This document shows positions 55,741 through 64,000 of a stretch of DNA of 64,000 nucleotides, piece by piece. Both the position numbers and the translations under genes were made by a program. Source of the DNA: JARRQJ01 sp963761035. Its GTDB lineage: Bacteria; Pseudomonadota; Gammaproteobacteria; DRLM01. The stretch spans positions 868,001-932,000 of the forward strand of contig CAVXFH010000002.1 of the NCBI GenBank assembly GCA_963761035.1, given 5' to 3'. Under the pieces are notes generated by a model, which was not told the DNA's origin, ran no database searches, and saw only the letters and a program-made list of their open reading frames with translations. Position 1 is the stretch's first letter, and the number at the start of each line of letters is the position of its first letter.

Positions 55741-57863
55741 TCACCCTCTCCCCTGTCACACCACGCCCGCCACATCGCGCGGTAGGCGGCCTCGAGGTCG
55801 CGGGTCAGGCCCGCCTCATCGCGCAGGGGCGAGGACGCAATGCGTTGCCGCATCCCGCCGCGCAGCGCATCGAGTCGGTCCAGATCCTGTGCCAGCGCCG
55901 CGGCGATCGCCACGTATTCCTTCTCATCGCGCGCCGCCAGTTCTTCCAATCCAATGCCCTTGAGCAACGCATACCCCGAGCGCGCCACGCTCGTCTCGCC
56001 GATCAGCGTCACCACCGGCACCCCCATCCACAGACTCTCGCAGGTGGTGGTGGTGCCCGTGTACGGAAACGGGTCCAGCGCGATGTCGATGGCGTTCAGC
56101 AGCGCGTAGTACTCCGCCGCCGGCAGCTTGCCGTGCAGGATCAAACGCTCCGCAGCAATCCCTTGCGTGGCAAAGTGCTCGTGCATTAGGCGCTGCGCGC
56201 TATCAGCCAGTTTAGTCATCACGAGTTGCGCACCCGGCACCGCCCGCAGCAGGTGCGCCCATGTCGCGACCGTGGCATCCGAGACCTTGGCTACGTTGTT
56301 CATGGCACCGAAGGTGATGCAGCCACTGCGCCGAGCCGGTGTCGCAGGGATGACGGCCGGCATGGTCGCCGGCGGCCGGTAGCACCACAGGCTGCGCGGC
56401 AGGCGATAGAGGCGTTCGCTGTGCCACGCCTCCGCCCCCGGCGGGTCGGTGTCCGCCGTTACCAGCCGATAGTCGATGGCGCTCAGTCCCGTGGTCGCCG
56501 GGTAGCCCAGGTACGTCACCTGCACCGGCGCCGGCTTGCGCGCGAATACCGGGAGCCGGTTGCTGCCGGTGTGCCCCGCCAGGTCCACCAGGATGTCGAT
56601 GCCGTCCGCCTGGATGCGCGCCGCCAGTTCGCTATCGGCCAGGCCCGCGCAGTCTCGCCAGTGATCCGCGTAAGCCATCAGCCGCGCCGTCACCGCATCG
56701 TGCACGCCAAAGCTGTAATAGCAGTAGACCTCCACCGCGCGCTTATCGTGATGCGCCAGCAGCGGCTCCATGAAATAGGCTACCGAGTGCAACCGAAAAT
56801 CCGCCGAGACGTACCCCACCTTCAACCGCCGTTCCGGGTCGCGATTATTCGTATGCGTCGGCCATGACGGCCGCAACGGCTGCTCGTAGCGCCGGGCATA
56901 GTCACGGGCCGACAAGTGCGGAGAGGCGCGCCTACCGCCATCGGCATACAACAGGCACAACAAGGCCGAGTCGTAAGCGGGAGTGAAATCGGGCCGCAGC
57001 ATGAGCGCCTGCTCAAAGGAGCGCAGCGCTTCGTCCAATCCGCCCTGACTGGACCAGATTGTACCTAGATTTTGATGCAGTTCAGCGTTATCGGGGTGGG
57101 TCGTTAGCGCCTTCGAGTAGAACCTGATGGCCTCATCGGTCTGCCCCAGACGGTCGTGTGCGGTACCGAGGTTGGCAGAGACGAGCCCGGGGTCCACGTT
57201 CAGTGCCAAGGCCTGATGATAATGAGGTATGGCCTCTGCCGGCCTGCCGAGCTGGAGCAATGCATTGCCGATACCATTATAGGCCTCACCGAAATCGGGC
57301 CTAAGCGCAATCGCCCGGCGCAAGGCTGAGAGCGCCTCCTCCGCTCGGCCCAGGCCAATACTGGTGATGCCGCACTGGTAAAGCGTCTCGGCATCGCCCG
57401 GCGCAAGTTCCAGTGCCGTGCGAAAGCAGCCGAGCGCCTCCTCCGGGTTCCCGAGCTTTACCCAAACTCGTCCCAATTCGCTGTGCGCCTTGGCAAAATC
57501 GGGCCTCAGCACCCCGGCCTGCCGAAAGCATGCCGCCGCCTGCTGAAATTGATTCTGGTGAGTGTATATCTTCCCGAGATGAAAATAAGCCTGCGCGTGG
57601 TCAGGTTGGAGTGCTATCGCTTTGAGACAACAACCCCGGGCATCGTCCAGCCGGCCGAGCAGACTGTAAGCATAGGCGAGCCGATACTGGGCATCCGCAT
57701 GCCCCGGCTGGAGTGCAACGGCACTCTCGAGGCAGGCGGCCGCCTCCCGGCTTTGCCCCGCGCTGAGCAGTGCGTTTCCCAGTTCATAATGCGCCGCGGC
57801 CGAAACGGGATTTTTCACCACGGCCTCACGATACGCGGCCAGTTGTTCCTGCGGCCCGTTCAT
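55737..57863 (-). CDS. Array copy 13: TPR + GT41 glycosyltransferase, intact
   Basis: 708 residues. Nine TPRs (about 1-310) are of a more divergent type (RLAYAYSLLGRLDDARGCCLK, PGDAETLYQCGITSIGLGRA), then an Arg-rich link (YADGGRRASPHLSARDYARR) and the GT41 domain: GYVSADFRLHSVAYFM, DLAGHTGSNRLPVFARKPAPV, FGAMNNVAKVSDATVATWAH, LILHGKLPAAEYY, GTTTTCESLWMGVPVV. The block after CYRP (PATMPAVIPATPARR) is the intact form against which the copy 4 lesion can be read. It is the first gene after a 123-base gap, so it may be separately regulated; GGATAG before the ATG is a modest ribosome-binding site. Confidence 0.9.
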   Translation of the reverse strand: MNGPQEQLAAYREAVVKNPVSAAAHYELGNALLSAGQSREAAACLESAVALQPGHADAQYRLAYAYSLLGRLDDARGCCLKAIALQPDHAQAYFHLGKIYTHQNQFQQAAACFRQAGVLRPDFAKAHSELGRVWVKLGNPEEALGCFRTALELAPGDAETLYQCGITSIGLGRAEEALSALRRAIALRPDFGEAYNGIGNALLQLGRPAEAIPHYHQALALNVDPGLVSANLGTAHDRLGQTDEAIRFYSKALTTHPDNAELHQNLGTIWSSQGGLDEALRSFEQALMLRPDFTPAYDSALLCLLYADGGRRASPHLSARDYARRYEQPLRPSWPTHTNNRDPERRLKVGYVSADFRLHSVAYFMEPLLAHHDKRAVEVYCYYSFGVHDAVTARLMAYADHWRDCAGLADSELAARIQADGIDILVDLAGHTGSNRLPVFARKPAPVQVTYLGYPATTGLSAIDYRLVTADTDPPGAEAWHSERLYRLPRSLWCYRPPATMPAVIPATPARRSGCITFGAMNNVAKVSDATVATWAHLLRAVPGAQLVMTKLADSAQRLMHEHFATQGIAAERLILHGKLPAAEYYALLNAIDIALDPFPYTGTTTTCESLWMGVPVVTLIGETSVARSGYALLKGIGLEELAARDEKEYVAIAAALAQDLDRLDALRGGMRQRIASSPLRDEAGLTRDLEAAYRAMWRAWCDRGEGE

Positions 57864-57986
57864 AAACTATCCATCGCGCGCACTATCGTCACGGTGTGTC
57901 CCCATCGCGGCGCGCAAATCTCCAAACTATTGCACTGGAGTGCCGCCATGCCGCGCCGGACAATAGCGTATTGCGCCAGCACACGC
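57864..57986 (-). other. Only sizeable gap inside the array
   Basis: 123 bases between copies 13 and 14, no gene. It contains half of a long inverted repeat reaching into copy 14 and is the only place in the array with room for an internal promoter, though I see no good -35/-10 pair. Confidence 0.6.

Positions 57987-58013
<27 letters not shown>
57957..58013 (-). repeat. Inverted repeat at the 3' end of copy 14
   Basis: CGGACAATAGCG (57957-57968) and CGCCATTGTCCG (58002-58013) pair over 11 of 12 bases with a 33-base loop that includes the copy 14 stop codon. It lacks a T-run. It could be an attenuator, an RNA processing site or a recombination remnant. Confidence 0.55.
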
Positions 58014-60169
<2,156 letters not shown>

Positions 60170-60173
<4 letters not shown>

Positions 60174-62324
60174 GGCGCGCACCACGCCCGCCACATCGCG
60201 CGATAGGCGGCCTCGAGGTCGCGGGTCAGGCCCGCCTCGTCGCGCAGGGGCGAGGACGCAATGCGTTGCCGCATCCCGCCGCGCAGCGCATCGAGCCGCT
60301 CCAGATCCTGTGCCAGCGCCGTAGCGATCGCCACGTATTCCTTCTCATCGCCCGCCGCCAGTTCTTCCAATCCAATGCCCTTGAGCAACGCATACCCCGA
60401 GCGCGCCACGCTCGTCTCGCCGATCAGCGTCACCACCGGCACCCCCATCCACAGACTCTCGCAGGTGGTGGTGGTGCCCGTGTACGGAAACGGGTCCAGC
60501 GCGATGTCGATGGTGTTCAGCAGCGCGTAGTACTCCGCCGCCGGCAGCTTGCCGTGCAGGGTAAGCCGCGCGGCGTCGATGCCGTGCGCCGCAAAGCGCT
60601 GCACGAGCACCTCGCGGGCTTCGCCTTGGGGTAAGTTGGTCAATACCAGCCGCGCCCCGGGCATGGCCTGCAGGATGCTTGACCACGCCGCCAGCGTGGC
60701 TGCGGAGACCTTGGCGATATTGTTCATCGAACCGAAGGTGATGAAGCCGTTGCGCCGCGCCGCTGTGGTGACGCCGATGGCGGCCGGCATCGTCCGGCGC
60801 GGGCCGGTAGCACCACAGGCTGCGCGGCAGGCGATAGAGGCGTTCGCTGTGCCACGCCTCCGCCCCCGGCGGGTCGGTGTCCGCCGTTACCAGCCGATAG
60901 TCGATGGCGCTCAGTCCCGTGGTCGCCGGGTAGCCCAGGTAGGTCACCTGTACCGGCGCCGGCTTGCGCGCAAATACCAGGAGCCGGTTGCCCGCCGTGT
61001 GCCCCGCCAGGTCTACCAGGATGTCGATGCCGTCCGCCTGGATGCGCGCCGCCAGTTCTTCGTCCGCCATCCCTTTGCACGGCAGCCAGTGATCCACCCT
61101 CGCCTGCAACCGCGCGGTTACCGCGTCTTCGCGGGTATTGTTGTAATACCCATACACCTCCACCGCGTCCCGGTCGTGGTGCGCCAGCAGCGGCTCCATG
61201 AAATACGCCACCGAGTGCAGCCGGAAATCCGCCGAGACATAGCCCACCTTCAACCGCCGTTCCGGGTCGCGGCTATTCGTATGCATCGGCCATGACGGCC
61301 GCAACGGCGCTTCAAATTGCTCGGCGTAGCGGCGGCAGGCGCTGACGACCGCCGCCGGCCGCGTCGACGCCAGGTAGTTGAGGGTGAACAGCCACGAGTC
61401 GTAGGCCAGGGCAAGATCGCCCTGGAGGGTGAGCGCCTGCAGAACTCGGGGCACGGCATCCTCGGTGCGGCCCTGGCTAAACAAGGCAACGCCAAGATTC
61501 AGATGCGCCATGGCCAAATCAGGCTTTAAGTGTAATGCCTTTTGATACAGCCTGACGGCCTCATCCACCCTGTCCTGGTTGACAATGATATTGCCCAGAT
61601 TGGTCAGCGCCTCGGCAAAGTCGGGATTGAGGCTCAGCGCCTTCTGATGGCAGGTCGCCGCCTTCTCCAGTTCACCCAGCTCAAAATACGCGATCCCGAG
61701 ATGATTGTGAGCCTCGGCATAGGCGGGCTTGACCTTCACCGCCTGCTGCAGGTAGGGAATGGCCGCGGCGTAGTGGCGAAGTTTGATATAGGTATTGCCG
61801 AGATTATTGTAGGGCTCGGCGAGGCGAGGATCGATCGCCTGGGCCTGAAGAAAGCAGCTCACCGCCTCATCGTATTTACCTTGATCGAAATACACGATCC
61901 CAAGGTTATTAAAGACCGGGCCGCCCGGTCTGGTGCGGATGACCTGCTGGTAGCAGGCCGCGGCTTCGGCCAGGCGACCGCGGGCCTGATAGATCTGACC
62001 CAGATCATTGTGTTGCGACGCATCGGTCCCGTCGACCTCAATCGCCCGACTCACCAGCGCCTGGGCCGTCTCGAGATGACCGAGCTGGTAGGCCAGTATC
62101 CCCAGGCGGTGTAATGCCTGGGGATGGTCCGGTGCCTGGGCGAGCACGTCGCGGTACAGCGCTTCGGCCTCCGCCAGACGGCCGGTCTGATGGTACTGAG
62201 AGGCGGTATGCAGCCACGCCGCGATGGGCGGCGGCGCGGACGCTGACGCTGCCTTCCCCAGGCAGCACTTCTTATATTTCTTGCCGCTGCCGCAGGGGCA
62301 GGGATCGTTACGCTGCGCGTTCAT
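60170..62324 (-). pseudogene. Array copy 15: SEC-C + TPR + GT41, one frameshift
   Basis: The span of 2,155 bases is one more than a multiple of three; 717 residues when repaired. A SEC-C motif (NDPCPCGSGKKYKKCCLG, residues 5-22), nine TPRs (30-330), then GT41. After WCYRPAPD the DNA has GGACGATGCC where the intact copy 14 has GGACATGCC: one extra base near 60791. The remaining 200 residues (MPAAIGVTTAARRNGFITF, GTTTTCESLWMGVPVV, ending RAWCAP) are open in the next frame and begin at an ATG. The start overlaps the copy 16 stop as ATGA. Apart from this base it is a near twin of copy 14. Confidence 0.8.
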
Positions 62325-64000
62325 TGCCGGGTGATCCGCGTTCCTTCACACCACGCCCGCCACATCGTCCGATAGGCGGCCTCGAGATCGCGGGTCAGCC
62401 CCGCCTCGTCGCGCAGGGGCGAGGACGCAATGCGTTGCCGCATCCCGCCGCGCAGCGCATCGAGCCGGTCCAGATCCTGTGCCAGCGCCGTAGCGATCGC
62501 CACGTATTCCTTCTCATCGCCCGCCGCCAGTTCTTCCAATCCAATGCCCTTGAGCAACGCATACCCCGAGCGCGCCACGCTCGTCTCGCCGATCAGCGTC
62601 ACCACCGGCACCCCCATCCACAGACTCTCGCAGGTGGTGGTGGTGCCCGTGTACGGAAACGGGTCCAGCGCGATGTCGATGGCGTTCAGCAGCGCGTAGT
62701 ACTCCGCCGCCGGCAGCTTGCCGTGCAGGATGAAGACGCGCCGGCGGCGATGCCGTGCGCCGCAAAGCGTTCGTGCAGGTGCTGGCGCACCGTGCCGGCC
62801 GGCACGCTGGTCATTACCAGCCGCGCACCGGGCACGGCCTGCAGAATGCTTGACCACGCCGCGACGGCGGCCTCCGAGACCTTGGCGATATTGTTCATCG
62901 AACCGAAGGTGATAAAACCGTTGCGCCGCGCCGCTGTCGTGGGGATGACGGCCGGCATGGTCGCCGGCGGCCGGTAGCACCACAGGCTGCGCGGCAGGCG
63001 GTAGAGGCGTTCGCTGTGCCACGCCTCCGCCTCCGGCGGGTCGGTGTCCGCCGTTACCAGCCGATAGTCGATGGCGCTCAGCCCCGTGGTCGCCGGGTAG
63101 CCCAGGTAGGTCACCTGCACCGGCGCCGGCTTGCGCGCAAATACCAGGAGCCGGTTGCCCGCCGTGTGCCCCGCCAGGTCTACCAGGATGTCGATGCCGT
63201 CCGCCTGGATGCGCGCCGCCAGTTCTTCGTCCGCCATCCCTTTGCACGGCAGCCAGTGATCCACCCTCGCCTGCAACCGCGCGGTTACCGCGTCTTCGCG
63301 GGTATTGTTGTAATACCCATACACCTCCACCGCGTCCCGGTCGTGGTGCGCCAGCAGCGGCTCCATGAAATACGCCACCGAGTGCATGCGAAAATCCGCC
63401 GAGACATAGCCCACCTTCAACCGCCGCTCCGGGTCGCGACTATTCGTATGCATCGGCCACGACGGCCGCCGCGGCGCTTCAAACTGCGCGGCATAGCCGC
63501 GGTGGGCGGCAATAATCTCCCGGGGGTTGCCGGCGGTCCGATATAGCAGCGCAAGCAAACTGGTATCCTGCGCCAGGGCAAAATCCGGCTGGAACGCCAG
63601 CGCCTGCCGGCAGCACGCCAGGGCTGCATCCGCCATGCCCATATGCATCAGCACAAATGCCAGATTATGCCGCGCCCGAGCATAGTCGGGCTTGAGTTCC
63701 AACGCCCTGCGACAGTAGGCGACGGCCTCATCCGACTGGTCCAGACACACCAGGGCAACACCGAGATTGGTACAGGCCTCGGCATAATCGGGCTCAAGCG
63801 CGAGCGCCCGGCGATAGCTGGCGACGGCTTCCGTATTACGGCCCTGCTTACAATAGGCATTTCCCAAATGACAATGGGCCCGCGCATAATCGGGCTTGAC
63901 GGCGAGCGCCCGCTGATAGCTCGCCACGGCGTCGTCATACTTGCCCTGCTCAAAATAGGCGATTCCAAGATTATTGTGGGCCTGAACGAGATCGTACCTG
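62321..64000 (-). pseudogene. Array copy 16: TPR + GT41, one frameshift, 5' end outside window
   Basis: The frame remains open to the window edge with TPR sequence (YDLVQAHNNLGIAYFEQG), so the start lies beyond 64000; the apparent GTG start at 63927 is internal. At least four TPRs are visible, then GT41: GYVSADFRMHSVAYFM, DLAGHTAGNR, CYRPPATMPAVIPTTAARR, FGSMNNIAKVSEAAVAAW, LVMTSVPAGTVRQHLHERF. An extra base near 62735 breaks the frame just before FILHGKLPAAEYY; the last 135 or so residues continue in the next frame to RAWCEGTRITRQ. It combines the first half typical of copies 4, 12, 14 and 15 with the middle block of copy 6. Confidence 0.78.

Overview
The window is most consistent with a gammaproteobacterial chromosome (GC-rich, Gram-negative). 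The left end carries murE-ftsI-ftsL-rsmH-mraZ in division/cell-wall (dcw) order, then rnpB, rsmI, lpoA, yraN and dolP, followed by sspB and sspA. The order of Gammaproteobacteria cannot be told from the sequence alone.

Layout. 1-4.7 kb: leftward dcw cluster, with a recognisable MraZ operator and a sigma-70 promoter in front of mraZ. 4.9-5.2 kb: RNase P RNA. 5.3-10.6 kb: rsmI leftward, then rightward lpoA-yraN-dolP and an FAD-linked oxidase. 10.6-15.1 kb: sspB and sspA, a decayed djlA pseudogene that I reconstructed by eye, and a copper-export pair (cupredoxin-like protein and CopA ATPase). 15.4-16.2 kb: an HDOD protein. 16.4-24.6 kb: a leftward envelope operon (large TPR protein with a C-terminal beta-barrel, two outer-membrane proteins, a LolA-like periplasmic protein). 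24.9-30.2 kb: rightward small beta-barrel and two lipoproteins, the second ending in a degenerate repeat tract with frame disruptions.

The remarkable part is 30.3-64.0 kb and beyond: sixteen consecutive leftward genes that all encode TPR glycosyltransferases. Fourteen carry a C-terminal GT41 (O-GlcNAc transferase/SPINDLY type) domain and two carry a GT9-like domain. Six begin with a SEC-C zinc-binding motif. Twelve of fifteen junctions are ATGA or GTGA stop/start overlaps, so the array looks like one translationally coupled transcription unit of at least 33.7 kb whose 5' end lies outside the window. The catalytic domains are mosaics of a few recurring sequence blocks. Six copies carry frameshifts, each a net gain of one or two bases, and almost all lie at the same two block junctions.

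How the parts fit: the left part is core division, envelope and RNA biology. The 16-30 kb region is an accessory surface/outer-membrane module. The array probably makes or decorates surface glycans or proteins with a diversified set of transferases; that function is inference. Assembly error caused by near-identical repeats is a live alternative explanation for the frameshifts.
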